A stretch of 64,000 nt of DNA, taken from the NCBI GenBank assembly GCA_020171895.1, contig JAIVAN010000012.1, positions 1 to 64,000 on the forward strand. The letters run 5' to 3'. Below the pieces are notes generated by a model. The model saw only the letters and a program-made list of their open reading frames with translations, made no database searches and was not told the origin of the DNA. This stretch comes from Bacillus timonensis. GTDB lineage: Bacteria > Bacillota > Bacilli > Bacillales > Bacillaceae_L. Positions 43,881 through 53,711 of the stretch are shown here, piece by piece. The position numbers and the translations under genes were made by a program. Numbering within the stretch: the stretch's first letter is position 1; the number at the start of each line of letters is the position of its first letter.

Positions 43881-44084
43881 CTTTTGTGTATTATAGAGTG
43901 TTGAATCCAAGTATTTCAGAAGTGTTAATCGGAGTGGAAGGACCGAGACTCCTGCAGGAGATGCGCTAGGCTTGAGACCCCACAGGCGTAAACGCCGAGG
44001 AGGCTCAAGAAGCGCCCTGCGGAAAGCGAGGTTCCTGCAACGCAGATTAACACCCCTTGTACAGTGTCGTATTTTCAGGGTAGC
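43881..44084. repeat. GC-rich structured intergenic repeat, copy 2
   Basis: Same blocks as copy 1. GTTAATC at the left and GATTAAC at the right end of the core can pair, enclosing two internal GC-rich stems. Confidence 0.8.
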
Positions 44085-44099
44085 CAAAATAATAAAAAA

Positions 44100-44168
44100 G
44101 AGGCTAACTAAATAATGCTGATCTCTCTTGAGAGAGAAACATAAGCACTATTTATAGGTTAGCCTCGG
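44100..44168. repeat. 69-bp nested inverted repeat
   Basis: GAGGCTAAC / GTTAGCCTC outer stem, AAATA..GCT / AGC..TATTT middle and CTCTC / GAGAG centre. Hairpin element without gene; it may also terminate transcripts. Confidence 0.6.
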
Positions 44169-44281
44169 AGTCAAAATGTTACAAGTAGTAAAATGGTTAA
44201 AGTAAGCATAACATAGCACTCATAAAATACCTAATTAAATTTTATACAGTGCTTTTTCATAAAGAGAAGGAGCCAAGTTTA

Positions 44282-45244
44282 ATGGAACAATATAGCCAAG
44301 ATACACAACAGTATATCTATACGTATTCATGTAAAAAAGACGAAACTTCTTTATGTGCATTAGAAATGCGCACTTTCTTTGGAGACAATTCTAAATCTGA
44401 ATCTCATATCGTCGAGAGTGATGTGAAAATAGACCCTAGCCGAAGTCCTTTTATTCGGGAGAGAATCGACGTGATTTTCCAAGGAGATGAAATTCAAGAA
44501 ATTGCTCAACAAGTTAAAGAATTACCACCTTTGACCTCAACGTATAAAGTATTGTTTGTTAAAAATCCAGGATTATCAAAATCAGAAGAGGTCAAGTTCG
44601 AACAACGACGAGAAATCGAGAGGGAAATTGGCATACAAGTTCCCGGGGAACCAGACTTGAACAATGCGGATATCTTGTTTGCTGTTATTAAAGTGGATGG
44701 TAAGTGGAAGTTCGGTTTATTGCACAAAAGTGAGGCTGTCTGGCTACACCATATGGATAAACCTCACCAATACTCAACAGCGCTTAGCACAAGAGTAGCA
44801 AGAGCAGTGGTGAACATAGCTGTGCCAAACCCTACTGGATTAAAAGTTATTGATCCTTGTTGTGGCATAGGAACCGTATTAATTGAAGCACTATCAATGG
44901 GGATTGAAATCGAAGGAAGCGATATTAACCCACTCATCCTTCCAGGAACTAGAGAGAATATCACTTATTTTGGCTTACAGGGAACCGTCATAAAAAGAGA
45001 TATAAGAGACGTTACGGATCATTTTGATGTCGCCATTATAGATTTACCGTATAACCTATGTTCAGTGATTACCCCAAAACAGCAGCTTGAGATGCTTCAA
45101 AGTGCACGGGCCTTCACGAAACGTTTAGTCATTGTAACGGTAGAACACATTGATTCTATTATTTTGGAGTCTGGATTTTCAATAGTTGACCGGTGTCTTG
45201 TACAAAAGGGAAATTTTATACGAGAAGTTATTGTGTGTGAGTAA
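44282..45244 (+). CDS. TRM11-like RNA methyltransferase
   Basis: 320 residues. The C-terminal half is a SAM methyltransferase: V-I-D-P-C-C-G-I-G-T-V-L-I-E near residue 193, D-I-N-P-L near 217, and the D-L-P-Y-N catalytic loop (NPPY type) near 257. The N-terminal half, with A-L-E-M-R-T-F-F-G and the middle S-T-A-L-S-T-R-V-A-R, resembles the Trm11/guanine-N2 tRNA or rRNA methylase layout. ATG 44282 follows AAGGAG; ATG 44249 is not supported. Confidence 0.85.
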   Translation: MEQYSQDTQQYIYTYSCKKDETSLCALEMRTFFGDNSKSESHIVESDVKIDPSRSPFIRERIDVIFQGDEIQEIAQQVKELPPLTSTYKVLFVKNPGLSKSEEVKFEQRREIEREIGIQVPGEPDLNNADILFAVIKVDGKWKFGLLHKSEAVWLHHMDKPHQYSTALSTRVARAVVNIAVPNPTGLKVIDPCCGIGTVLIEALSMGIEIEGSDINPLILPGTRENITYFGLQGTVIKRDIRDVTDHFDVAIIDLPYNLCSVITPKQQLEMLQSARAFTKRLVIVTVEHIDSIILESGFSIVDRCLVQKGNFIREVIVCE

Positions 45245-45248
45245 CCTA

Positions 45249-45276
45249 AAAAGCCCTGGATTTATCAGGGCTTTTC
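45249..45276 (+). terminator. Terminator between methyltransferase and Mn catalase genes
   Basis: Stem AAAAGCCCTG / CAGGGCTTTT; bidirectional between convergent genes. Confidence 0.85.
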
Positions 45277-45312
45277 TAATGCAATTTCATATAATCTGTA
45301 CGCTAAAAAATC

Positions 45313-46209
45313 TTATAAATTCTCCATTAAACGTTTAGCGATTCGAGCATAATCATCTCGGTCAATACCAGGAGCGAATTCCTCTGGTAAGTCATCTAAG
45401 TTCGGGATAGGAGCTCCCACTGGTGATCCTTCTTTTACAATAAGACGCTCACCACTTTCAGGATTTGTACCCTTCCATATTTGCTTTATACCCGCATAAT
45501 CGCCAACGTCATTCCAAGTATACAAGACATTTGCTAATCCACGTTCTTCAAACTTTTTCGCATGATCAAATTTTGTGTTTGCTAAATTAGGTAAAGGAAC
45601 GAGTTTCTTCACATCCACACCTGTTGCAATTTCTAATGCCTTAGCGTAGGCAACAACATGTGTTCCACCACGAACTAATAAATACCCAATCATTTCCCTT
45701 GCAGTTTCGTGTTCTGTCATCTCGTAAACTCTCATTTTATGAGTTCTGGCCCCTACTTCTAAGAAGAAATTATGAAGTAAATCCAATACAAGGTTTCCGC
45801 TACTAAAGACATTATCCCCCGTCCATGCACGGCCCATTGAGTCTCCAGCTAGTGCTGTTTGGGCAGTAGCAATAAATTGATACGTGTTCCGACTATCCTT
45901 CCCTTCACGTAAAGGAGTAACATCTGGATCACCTGTATAAAAGGTATTGCCTCTTGATAATAGATTTATCGTATTTGATACAAGCTCAACATGACCAAAT
46001 TCCTCTGCAGTAATGCTAGCGACAAGGTCATAAAACGGTTTTAACTTATCTTTTCGACGAAAGTTAAAGGACTGAAACATATAATTGTTCAATGTCGACA
46101 TTTCTCCAAATTTTCCACCAAGTAGCTCTTGAACGGCAGCTGCAGCATTTGGATCTCCATGGTCTGGTATTGGTAAGTCTATGAGCATACGATTTTCTCG
46201 TTTAAACAT
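45313..46209 (-). CDS. Manganese catalase
   Basis: 298 residues. Dimanganese four-helix-bundle ligands E-L-L-G near residue 28, T-A-E-E-F-G-H-V-E near 68, E-V-G-A-R-T-H near 152 and R-G-G-T-H-V-V near 181. Breaks down H2O2 without heme. Similar proteins occur in the spore coat (CotJC/YjqC type). Starts 13 bp after a YuzF-like gene, with GGGGGTCATTTC upstream; likely one operon. The C-terminal ~80 residues are an extra tail. Confidence 0.93.
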   Translation of the reverse strand: MFKRENRMLIDLPIPDHGDPNAAAAVQELLGGKFGEMSTLNNYMFQSFNFRRKDKLKPFYDLVASITAEEFGHVELVSNTINLLSRGNTFYTGDPDVTPLREGKDSRNTYQFIATAQTALAGDSMGRAWTGDNVFSSGNLVLDLLHNFFLEVGARTHKMRVYEMTEHETAREMIGYLLVRGGTHVVAYAKALEIATGVDVKKLVPLPNLANTKFDHAKKFEERGLANVLYTWNDVGDYAGIKQIWKGTNPESGERLIVKEGSPVGAPIPNLDDLPEEFAPGIDRDDYARIAKRLMENL

Positions 46210-46222
46210 GAAATGACCCCCT

Positions 46223-46441
46223 TCATCCTTTTGGAATTACCCAGACAACTTGTTGCGTACGAATAAAGAAAGGAGATCCACCTGATTCAACCACAATATG
46301 ATCTGGCATAACGGTTTTTAGTTTTCCTGAGACTGTTCCATGTGTTGTTTGCACCGCGACGTTAGACCCAACAATACTTTGTAAGGTTTGAAAAACATAA
46401 GGATCAATATAACTAAAAAACGTTGGTGATTGCTGATTCAT
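46223..46441 (-). CDS. YuzF/DUF2642-like small protein
   Basis: 72 residues: T-L-Q-S-I-V-G-S-N-V-A-V-Q-T near residue 18, G-T-V-S-G-K-L near 35, D-H-I-V-V-E near 47. This is the small Sm-like/SH3-like fold of the DUF2642 family, common among spore-surface proteins of Bacillus. Upstream partner of the Mn catalase; AAAGGAGC ribosome site. Confidence 0.8.
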   Translation of the reverse strand: MNQQSPTFFSYIDPYVFQTLQSIVGSNVAVQTTHGTVSGKLKTVMPDHIVVESGGSPFFIRTQQVVWVIPKG

Positions 46442-46628
46442 GTTGATATCGCTCCTTTTTTAAGAAACTTAAACAATTATATATATGAGAGATTTTTGTA
46501 TGTTATCACAGATACATGATGTAAGTTCTAACATTCACATGAGGAAATTTTTTCTAGCACAATTTTTTCAATTATGATACTATCTGAACATCTGACAGAA
46601 ATTACAAAGAGAAGAGGATTGCCCCCTT

Positions 46629-48341
46629 ATGTTAAAACGTTTCTTTAGCTATTATCGACCACATAAAAGACTGTTCTATATAGATTTTTCATGTGCTGTT
46701 CTTGTAGGCTTGTTAGAGTTAGGTTTTCCGATTGCAGTGGCATGGTACATTGATAAACTTCTCCCGGAAGGAGATTTTAATACGATTATTGCTGTGAGTA
46801 TCGGTCTTCTAGCACTCTACTTAATTAGTACAGGTATGCAATTTGTTGTGAATTATTGGGGACACAAGCTAGGCATTAATATTGAAACCGATATGCGTCG
46901 CGAACTATTTAATCATGTGCAACGGCAATCGTTTCGTTTTTTTGATAATACAAAAACTGGCCATATTATGAGTCGAATTACAAATGATTTGATGGATATT
47001 GGTGAATTAGCACACCATGGACCTGAGGATTTATTTATTGCCATTATGACTTTTATTGGTGCATTTTGGATTATGCTTACCATCAATGTGAAACTAGCAC
47101 TTGTTGCTATAATTATCGTTCCTTTTCTTGTATGGCTGATCTCTCATTCAAACATAAAAATGAACGCTGCTTGGACGAAGATGTATGGCAATATTGCTGA
47201 TGTCAACGCTCGAGTAGAGGACAGTGTATCAGGTGTAAGAGTGGTGCAGTCTTTTACAAATGAGCAATATGAAATGGAAAGGTTCAACAAAAATAACCAG
47301 TTTTTCCGAAAAGCTAAATTAAAGGCATATAACGTGATGAGTTGGAATCTTTCAGGCATTTATATTACGACACGACTTATGACCCTCATTATTTTAGTGT
47401 ACGGAGCATGGCTTAGCTTTACTGGAGAATTGTCTTATGGTGAATTAGTCGCGTTCATTCTTTATTTAAATATTTTGTTTAAACCAATTGAAAAAATCAG
47501 TGCACTTTTAGAGCTATATCCGAAGGGAATGGCAGGTTTTAAGCGTTTTATCGAACTGATTGATGCGAAACCAGATATTAATAACCTTCCAAATGCGGTC
47601 AACGTTCCGTTTTTAAAAGGTGATATCCGCTTTCAAAATGTTTCATTCGGATATGAGGAAAATCGTCATATACTACAAAATCTATCATTTGGAATTGAAG
47701 CAGGAAAAACAATTGCATTTGTTGGTCCATCTGGTGCTGGAAAAACGACAATTTGTTCACTGATCCCGCGCTTTTATGATGTACTAGAAGGAAAAATTAT
47801 GATTGATGGAATGGATATTCGTGAGATGACAAAAGAGTCACTACGTTCACAAATTGGAATAGTTCAGCAGGATGTATTTTTGTTTACGGGTACATTACGA
47901 GAAAATATTGCTTATGGAAAGCTGAATGCTACGCAAGAAGAGATTGAAGAGGCTGCGAGAAAAGCTCATTTAACAGAGTTGATTGCATCTCTACCAGAAG
48001 GTTATGAAACTCAAATAGGTGAAAGAGGTTTAAAGCTATCAGGCGGTCAAAAGCAACGTTTAGCCATTGCTAGAATGTTTCTAAAAAATCCACCCATTTT
48101 GATATTGGATGAAGCCACTTCAGCACTTGATACGGAGACAGAATCGATTATACAAGAAGCGCTAAATGATTTATCAAAGGATCGTACAACATTAATTATT
48201 GCTCATCGATTAGCAACGATAAAAAAGGTAGATCGTATTCTCGTTGTAACAGAGGATGGTATTGCAGAGGATGGCAGTCATTTAGAGCTGCTTTCAAAAG
48301 AAAATGGGATATTTGCTAGATTACATGCTCATCAGCACTAA
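46629..48341 (+). CDS. ABC transporter, fused membrane-ATPase half (exporter type)
   Basis: 570 residues: six membrane helices (about 15-300), then an ATPase with Walker A G-P-S-G-A-G-K-T near residue 375, Q-loop, signature L-S-G-G-Q near 475, Walker B I-L-I-L-D-E-A-T-S and switch His A-H-R-L. All catalytic residues are kept, so it can work as a homodimer. Substrate unknown (lipid or drug type). Confidence 0.93.
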   Translation: MLKRFFSYYRPHKRLFYIDFSCAVLVGLLELGFPIAVAWYIDKLLPEGDFNTIIAVSIGLLALYLISTGMQFVVNYWGHKLGINIETDMRRELFNHVQRQSFRFFDNTKTGHIMSRITNDLMDIGELAHHGPEDLFIAIMTFIGAFWIMLTINVKLALVAIIIVPFLVWLISHSNIKMNAAWTKMYGNIADVNARVEDSVSGVRVVQSFTNEQYEMERFNKNNQFFRKAKLKAYNVMSWNLSGIYITTRLMTLIILVYGAWLSFTGELSYGELVAFILYLNILFKPIEKISALLELYPKGMAGFKRFIELIDAKPDINNLPNAVNVPFLKGDIRFQNVSFGYEENRHILQNLSFGIEAGKTIAFVGPSGAGKTTICSLIPRFYDVLEGKIMIDGMDIREMTKESLRSQIGIVQQDVFLFTGTLRENIAYGKLNATQEEIEEAARKAHLTELIASLPEGYETQIGERGLKLSGGQKQRLAIARMFLKNPPILILDEATSALDTETESIIQEALNDLSKDRTTLIIAHRLATIKKVDRILVVTEDGIAEDGSHLELLSKENGIFARLHAHQH

Positions 48342-48429
48342 GTTTGATAGATATCATGATAACAAGTATGATGAAGAGTGAGATTGCACAAAATAAGAGG
48401 TAAATATTCCATGCATAAAAGGAGAACAC

Positions 48430-49167
48430 ATGAAAAATTATAAATTGGTCATTCAATATGATGGGGGTCGTTATAAGGGCTGGCAGCGACTAGGTACTGG
48501 AGACCAATCCATTCAAGGTAAAATTGAGAATGTATTATCAGAAATGGTTGGAAAGAAAGTAGAAATTATCGGAAGTAGTCGTACAGATGCAGGAGTGCAC
48601 GCACTTGAGCAAATAGCAAACGTGAAACTAGATACTACCTTTACAGTACACGAAATTCACGCATACTTAAATCGTTATCTTCCTAACGATATTAGTGTGA
48701 AAGATATTGAAGAAGTTCATGAGCGTTTTCATGCTCGATATAATACAAAAGAGAAAACGTATGTTTATAAATTATGGAACAAATCATATCCACACCCCTT
48801 CATGCGCAAATACAGTATGCATGTTGAGGAAAAACTTGATGTTTCAAAAATGAAAAAGGCTTGCAAATTTTTTGAAGGTACACATGACTTTACGGCTTAT
48901 TGCAATGCAAAATCAAAAAAGAAATCTATGGTACGTGATATATACTCTATGAGCATCGAAGAGCAAGCAGGCTTTATTGAGATTCGTGTTCGAGGGAATG
49001 GATTTTTGTATAACATGGTTAGGAAGATAGTCGGTACTTTAATTGAAGTAGGATTAGGAAAAATAGACGCAGAAAAAATTCCAAGTATTATTGAATCAAA
49101 AGAGAGAATTCAAACAGGATTGATGGCAGAGCCTGGTGGATTGTATTTAGAGAAAATTGAATTCTAG
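48430..49167 (+). CDS. truA: tRNA pseudouridine(38-40) synthase TruA
   Basis: 245 residues, normal length. Catalytic Asp in G-S-S-R-T-D-A-G-V-H-A near residue 52; Y-D-G-G-R-Y-K-G-W-Q near 10; C-terminal G-N-G-F-L-Y-N-M-V-R. Modifies positions 38-40 in the tRNA anticodon arm. ATG with AAGGAGAAC. Bacilli usually keep another truA in the ribosomal cluster, so this may be the second copy. Confidence 0.95.
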   Translation: MKNYKLVIQYDGGRYKGWQRLGTGDQSIQGKIENVLSEMVGKKVEIIGSSRTDAGVHALEQIANVKLDTTFTVHEIHAYLNRYLPNDISVKDIEEVHERFHARYNTKEKTYVYKLWNKSYPHPFMRKYSMHVEEKLDVSKMKKACKFFEGTHDFTAYCNAKSKKKSMVRDIYSMSIEEQAGFIEIRVRGNGFLYNMVRKIVGTLIEVGLGKIDAEKIPSIIESKERIQTGLMAEPGGLYLEKIEF

Positions 49168-49194
49168 TGAGTTGTAGAAACAAAAAAGTCCACA

Positions 49195-49241
49195 AAAAAC
49201 ATCTTTGACACTGTATTTAACAGTTTACAAAGATGTTTTTT
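49195..49241. terminator. Bidirectional terminator between truA and mnxG-like gene
   Basis: Stem AAAAAACATCTTTG / CAAAGATGTTTTTT with a ~20-nt loop. Confidence 0.85.
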
Positions 49242-49280
49242 AGATAGTTTACTTTTCTTTTTATAGGACTGTGTCCATAA

Positions 49281-52200
49281 CTACTTCAAATCACTTAATC
49301 TTGCTAATTGACATTGCAATGTTTCATGAACACGGATAATACCCCACATACCACTTTCAATTCCCCACAAGATGTTTCCTACACGATACATATAATCACC
49401 AGGGTACTTGTGTTTACCTCCGGCCCCTCCTTCAAGATATGCGTCTAATTTTGACCCAGCCGTGTTTAAACCAGTAACGGAAGTAAAGGCTGAATGAATT
49501 TTAAAAGGGTCTACTTTCCATCGATGTCCATGAATATGGAAAGTGTGAGTTCGCCTTCTTTCAGAAGGCATAACCATACGAACAGTGATAGGTTCGCCGA
49601 CATATGCCTCAAATAGTGGAGTTGCGGGATCTCCACTTACCTTTGAACTAAATAATTCATGCATTGTTACACCGTTTTTAACTCGGTTGTATAAACGCTC
49701 TGACCTATAATTAAACCCTTTTGATCCTTGGTCATACGTATCAACTTCTTCACCATCTGGAATTTGAGGGTCAATGATTAAAGAATGGTTTTGATCAATT
49801 AGGCGAATTCCATCATGCATCACTAACACAAACTCTCGGAAAGATGGGAGGTATGGGTGCGAAATGATCGCACTTGAACCATAATCAATAGGTTTCAACG
49901 ATGCAGGATCCAAATAAATAGAACCTCTTGCTTCGACAATTAATGTACCGAACGCACCATGATGACGGTGATTACGAAGGTCAGCCATATCCCATAAGTT
50001 AATAGAACCTAAATTTTCATCAGCATACCAGTGGTAAGTGATTGATTCTCCTGGGCCAATCGTTTGATCAAGATTATAACCTACCGTATCCCCACTTGAG
50101 GATTTTACATCATACTGAAGTAACTGTGGGTGTAACGATATTCTTAGTGATGGCGGGTAATCTTGAACAAATTTTACTCTTGGATATTCATGTCTTTCAT
50201 CTGAAACATGAAATTTCGCTGGGTCCAATCGATTTGATAAATTCATTTCAATACAGTCTCCAACGTTGGCTCGAATAATGAGAGGTTCTGGTTTTCTTTT
50301 ACCTGATAAGAGGTCCTCTACATGCTCATCAATGGCGAAAACAATTCCATGTGGATCATGATCTCCGAACTGATTATATTCAATTGGTATTTGTAAGGCA
50401 GTTACATGAAAGCTTCTTACTTTAGAGGTACATGTAGTACAACCACTTGAATTTGCAATAGGTGGTGGGCTTCCTGTTTTGTTAGGTAATGGAGTGGACT
50501 GCTCAGGTAAGTTCATCCGGTCACATAACGGTATTAGATCTTCATGTTTTTCATTGAAGGCTCGAATTAATCCCCACGTACCAAGCCATGCATCTTCTCC
50601 CGTTTCGAAAGCATATAAATAGTCTCCGTCATTTGGAACAAATGTTTCAAAGGTAAAGGATTCGGATATGCCAATCGTTTGCTGTGAGAGGTAGTGAGAA
50701 TCTAAATTTCTACGTTCCTTCTTCCACCTTAGACCGTGTACGTTAAAACTATGAGATTCCTCATGTGCACCTTGCATTAACCTAATTCTAATTGGGTCAC
50801 CCTTATAGGTTTTAAAGATTGGGGTTACAGGGTCACCATGAACTGTAGAACTAAATGAATAAGCAGTTTCATTGTTAGGACCTATTCTAAATGGAAGTGG
50901 TTCATTTCTATAATTGACACCAAATACACCCGGGTCATCCTGGGAACCAGGAAATTCAGGAGGTTCAATAGGGTTGTTGTTTTGGTCGAATAATAGTGTA
51001 AAATCTTGAGCAAATATTGAGAAATCTCGATAGTCGGGTAGGATAGGATTTACGACCGTTATTTCAGTGCCTCTATTAACTTCTTCACCAGTTTTTGAAT
51101 GGAGGAATTTAGAAAATCTCGGATGTATTACTGCTCCACCAAATAAACCATGTTGCTGATGAGAGTTCGCAAACAAATGATCATGGTAATAGACCGCTTT
51201 GAGCTCAACATCGGCATACCATTCATACCGGATTGTTTCACCTTGAAGCACACTGCTATCATAATTCCAACCAACGTTCGCACCGTCTGAAACGAGAACA
51301 TCAAATTTAACAAAGTGAACATGAACACCACATTCATAAGTTCTTCCTGTTAATTGGAACGGATTGCCTTGAATGACATTAGGTAGTCTGTTTGTGAAAT
51401 TAATTCGAATACAAGTACCTGCTTCAGCATGAAAAACAAGAGGTTCGATCGGTTTACGCCCGGCTTTTACATCTTCAATATCTTCATCCAAAATATAGAT
51501 TCTGCCCTGGGGGTCATACCATCCTTCGTTGTTATAGACAATAGGAAGTTGAATGGCTGAAACGTTATATTCCTTCACGACAGGATTACCTAAACAAGAG
51601 TCTGTAAAAACGGCTCCAGGTCTTGCATTTGGTACGGCTGCACTTTTTTCTAGTGGAGTTAATTCTCTTCCTCCGATGATACCAAGAGGTGGTCTTGGAG
51701 CCTTAAAGCCTATCTTACCGGGGATGAAATTAGGGAAACCTGGTTTATCTTCGGTAGGTGGAGGAGGTGTAGGACGATCTGGGAGAGGTTTGAGAGCTGC
51801 AATTATTGTGCCGTCAGGATAGGTTTGGGTTCCATCCTGTAACGTATCAAATACACGATTCATTCCCCACATGCCAGCTCCAAAGTGTGGATATAAGTGA
51901 CAGTGAATAATTGCATCACCTATTGATTTGGATAAACTCCCAAGTCCGTAGAGTGGTTCAATCGTGTAGGTGGATTGAGGGCTGATGGATTGTGCATCTA
52001 TAATTTCAGAATCAATATCATCCGGATCCATTAACCATTGATGAACATGGTAATGAAACACATGAGTTTCTTTTACACCTGCATGAACTAGCCGTATTTT
52101 TGCTGGATCACCTTTATAACCTCTGAGGATTGGGGTTGAGGGGTCTCCAAACACCCATGAATCATGGTGAACTTCTTCACCTTCACAGTCAGGACAAACG

Positions 52201-52904
52201 ACACCTTCTTTAATCAGTTTTAGTCGATTTCGCATTGGTTCTACTCGATAATTTATTGCGTGTAATGATTCATCGGGTTCCCCTGTGTGAGGGTCAATTG
52301 GATCATTTCCTGCTAAATCCTTAATGTTTCCTTCATCATGGAAAAACCAAACATATTCTCGAAATGAAGGAGCAAGAGGGTTATGAATATCAGCATACAC
52401 TCCACTATTAATTGGCATACCTGTTTCTGGTGAAGTCCAACTTGATCCTCGTGGTTCTACAATAAGCGCACCCCACAATCCTCTTCGATTTGTGCTTTCT
52501 TCATGACTTAATGGATCACCTAAATCGGAAAAATAACAGATTGCCTCTCGGTCAACTTTAAAGCGATAAATAATCTTTTCATTTTTTCCAACCGTTGTAT
52601 CGGGATTATTTCCTACATATGCTCCATCTGCTTTTAATACATCATATTCTATGTCTTGAAAATGCATCGAAACTGGTTGATCAAGTTCGTTTTCAAGGTG
52701 GATCTCTACTTCATCTCCAACATTTGCACGAATAGCCAAGGGCTGTACTAAATCGACGGGTGTGAATGGATTGTTTTTAACCAATTCTTTCATTCTCGTA
52801 ACATTTTCTTTTAAGACAAATAATCTACCGTTTTCTGAGAAATCTCCAAATTTATTAAAGACGACTCGTATTGAAATAGCTACAACGTGATATACACGTT
52901 TCAT
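49281..52904 (-). CDS. mnxG: MnxG-like multicopper Mn(II) oxidase
   Basis: 1207 residues, very long for a multicopper oxidase and close to MnxG of Mn-oxidising Bacillus spores (~1217). Repeated cupredoxin domains with copper-ligand motifs: H-V-F-H-Y-H-V-H-Q-W (281-290), H-C-H-L-Y-P-H-F-G-A-G-M (334-345), G-V-H-V-H-F (526-531), Y-Y-H-D-H (572-576) and a late H-T-F-H-I-H-G-H-R-W. No signal peptide, as in MnxG. In the Mnx complex it oxidises Mn(II) to MnO2 on the exosporium, with MnxE and MnxF. Here two small MnxE/F-like genes precede it directly. ATG with AAAGGAGGA. Confidence 0.9.
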   Translation of the reverse strand: MKRVYHVVAISIRVVFNKFGDFSENGRLFVLKENVTRMKELVKNNPFTPVDLVQPLAIRANVGDEVEIHLENELDQPVSMHFQDIEYDVLKADGAYVGNNPDTTVGKNEKIIYRFKVDREAICYFSDLGDPLSHEESTNRRGLWGALIVEPRGSSWTSPETGMPINSGVYADIHNPLAPSFREYVWFFHDEGNIKDLAGNDPIDPHTGEPDESLHAINYRVEPMRNRLKLIKEGVVCPDCEGEEVHHDSWVFGDPSTPILRGYKGDPAKIRLVHAGVKETHVFHYHVHQWLMDPDDIDSEIIDAQSISPQSTYTIEPLYGLGSLSKSIGDAIIHCHLYPHFGAGMWGMNRVFDTLQDGTQTYPDGTIIAALKPLPDRPTPPPPTEDKPGFPNFIPGKIGFKAPRPPLGIIGGRELTPLEKSAAVPNARPGAVFTDSCLGNPVVKEYNVSAIQLPIVYNNEGWYDPQGRIYILDEDIEDVKAGRKPIEPLVFHAEAGTCIRINFTNRLPNVIQGNPFQLTGRTYECGVHVHFVKFDVLVSDGANVGWNYDSSVLQGETIRYEWYADVELKAVYYHDHLFANSHQQHGLFGGAVIHPRFSKFLHSKTGEEVNRGTEITVVNPILPDYRDFSIFAQDFTLLFDQNNNPIEPPEFPGSQDDPGVFGVNYRNEPLPFRIGPNNETAYSFSSTVHGDPVTPIFKTYKGDPIRIRLMQGAHEESHSFNVHGLRWKKERRNLDSHYLSQQTIGISESFTFETFVPNDGDYLYAFETGEDAWLGTWGLIRAFNEKHEDLIPLCDRMNLPEQSTPLPNKTGSPPPIANSSGCTTCTSKVRSFHVTALQIPIEYNQFGDHDPHGIVFAIDEHVEDLLSGKRKPEPLIIRANVGDCIEMNLSNRLDPAKFHVSDERHEYPRVKFVQDYPPSLRISLHPQLLQYDVKSSSGDTVGYNLDQTIGPGESITYHWYADENLGSINLWDMADLRNHRHHGAFGTLIVEARGSIYLDPASLKPIDYGSSAIISHPYLPSFREFVLVMHDGIRLIDQNHSLIIDPQIPDGEEVDTYDQGSKGFNYRSERLYNRVKNGVTMHELFSSKVSGDPATPLFEAYVGEPITVRMVMPSERRRTHTFHIHGHRWKVDPFKIHSAFTSVTGLNTAGSKLDAYLEGGAGGKHKYPGDYMYRVGNILWGIESGMWGIIRVHETLQCQLARLSDLK

Positions 52905-52923
52905 TAAATATCCTCCTTTCCTA

Positions 52924-53241
52924 TTAATTTAGTGAAGGTATGGTTGGACCTCCTTCTTCTTCAGTGTAAAATGTTTGAATGAGATCGATGTGGACATACC
53001 ATATTCTCTGTTCGAATTGTTCAATGATACTAGTGTCAACAGAGACTTCAAGGTAGTCATCAACTACATCAGTGACATTGCCTATTAACATATATGGGTA
53101 TTGGCTAATAAGGAAAAATGTTCTTTTATTTAAATTGTCTTCAAAAAAACTACTAATACTTTCAAATCTTTTCTTAGCAACATCGGGCTTTTCTTTCTTT
53201 TTATTTTCCGGTTGTATTTTATTTTTCTCTTCATTAGGCAT
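52924..53241 (-). CDS. mnxF: MnxF-like subunit of Mn oxidase complex
   Basis: 105 residues: a charged, disordered N-terminus (about 1-28), then F-F-L-I-S-Q-Y-P-Y-M-L-I-G-N-V near residue 42 and a Tyr/Trp-rich C-terminus (R-I-W-Y-V-H-I). Length and place right before mnxG match MnxF; assignment depends mainly on gene order. AAAGGAGG before ATG; 19 bp before mnxG. Confidence 0.75.
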   Translation of the reverse strand: MPNEEKNKIQPENKKKEKPDVAKKRFESISSFFEDNLNKRTFFLISQYPYMLIGNVTDVVDDYLEVSVDTSIIEQFEQRIWYVHIDLIQTFYTEEEGGPTIPSLN

Positions 53242-53259
53242 GTTTTTTACCTCCTTTTG

Positions 53260-53535
53260 TCATGTGAGTGGGAATACGGTTGATGAACTAAAGTCAGGTG
53301 TAAAGACGACTATTCTTTCCATTGGGAAATGAAGTGGTGTAGGAAACTGATATTCCGGAGCATTAATCATTTTAATTGTGACAGGACATAAAGTGATAAA
53401 TCCATCATTGATGTTTGTTACTTTCCCTACGAATATTGGACGAAATGTTTGACCTAACAAGTTTAAATGGTGAGCATCTAACATAAGTAACACTTCTTTT
53501 CCAACACTCTGTTTTACTAAGTCTGTCAGTTTCAT
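53260..53535 (-). CDS. mnxE: MnxE-like subunit of Mn oxidase complex
   Basis: 91 residues: V-L-L-M-L-D-A-H-H-L-N-L-L-G near residue 13 with two adjacent His, F-V-G-K-V-T-N-I near 34 and F-P-T-P-L-H-F-P near 62. Small beta-barrel-like. First gene of the three-gene operon, as MnxE is before MnxF and MnxG. ATG 53535 is preferred over 53541 because AAGGAGA lies 8 bases upstream. Confidence 0.75.
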   Translation of the reverse strand: MKLTDLVKQSVGKEVLLMLDAHHLNLLGQTFRPIFVGKVTNINDGFITLCPVTIKMINAPEYQFPTPLHFPMERIVVFTPDFSSSTVFPLT

Positions 53536-53711
53536 AGACATTCTCCTTTCTACTTAGTAGGGTATTCATGAACTTGATATTTGTATATGATAAGAGACTA
53601 GGTTTATAGGAAAAAATGACTAAATGTGAATGATAACTAACTGACACATATGTTATAAGTTGTCTATTAGTTGAGGATTTTCATATAATCTTATGTAAAG
53701 GGGGAATTTCG

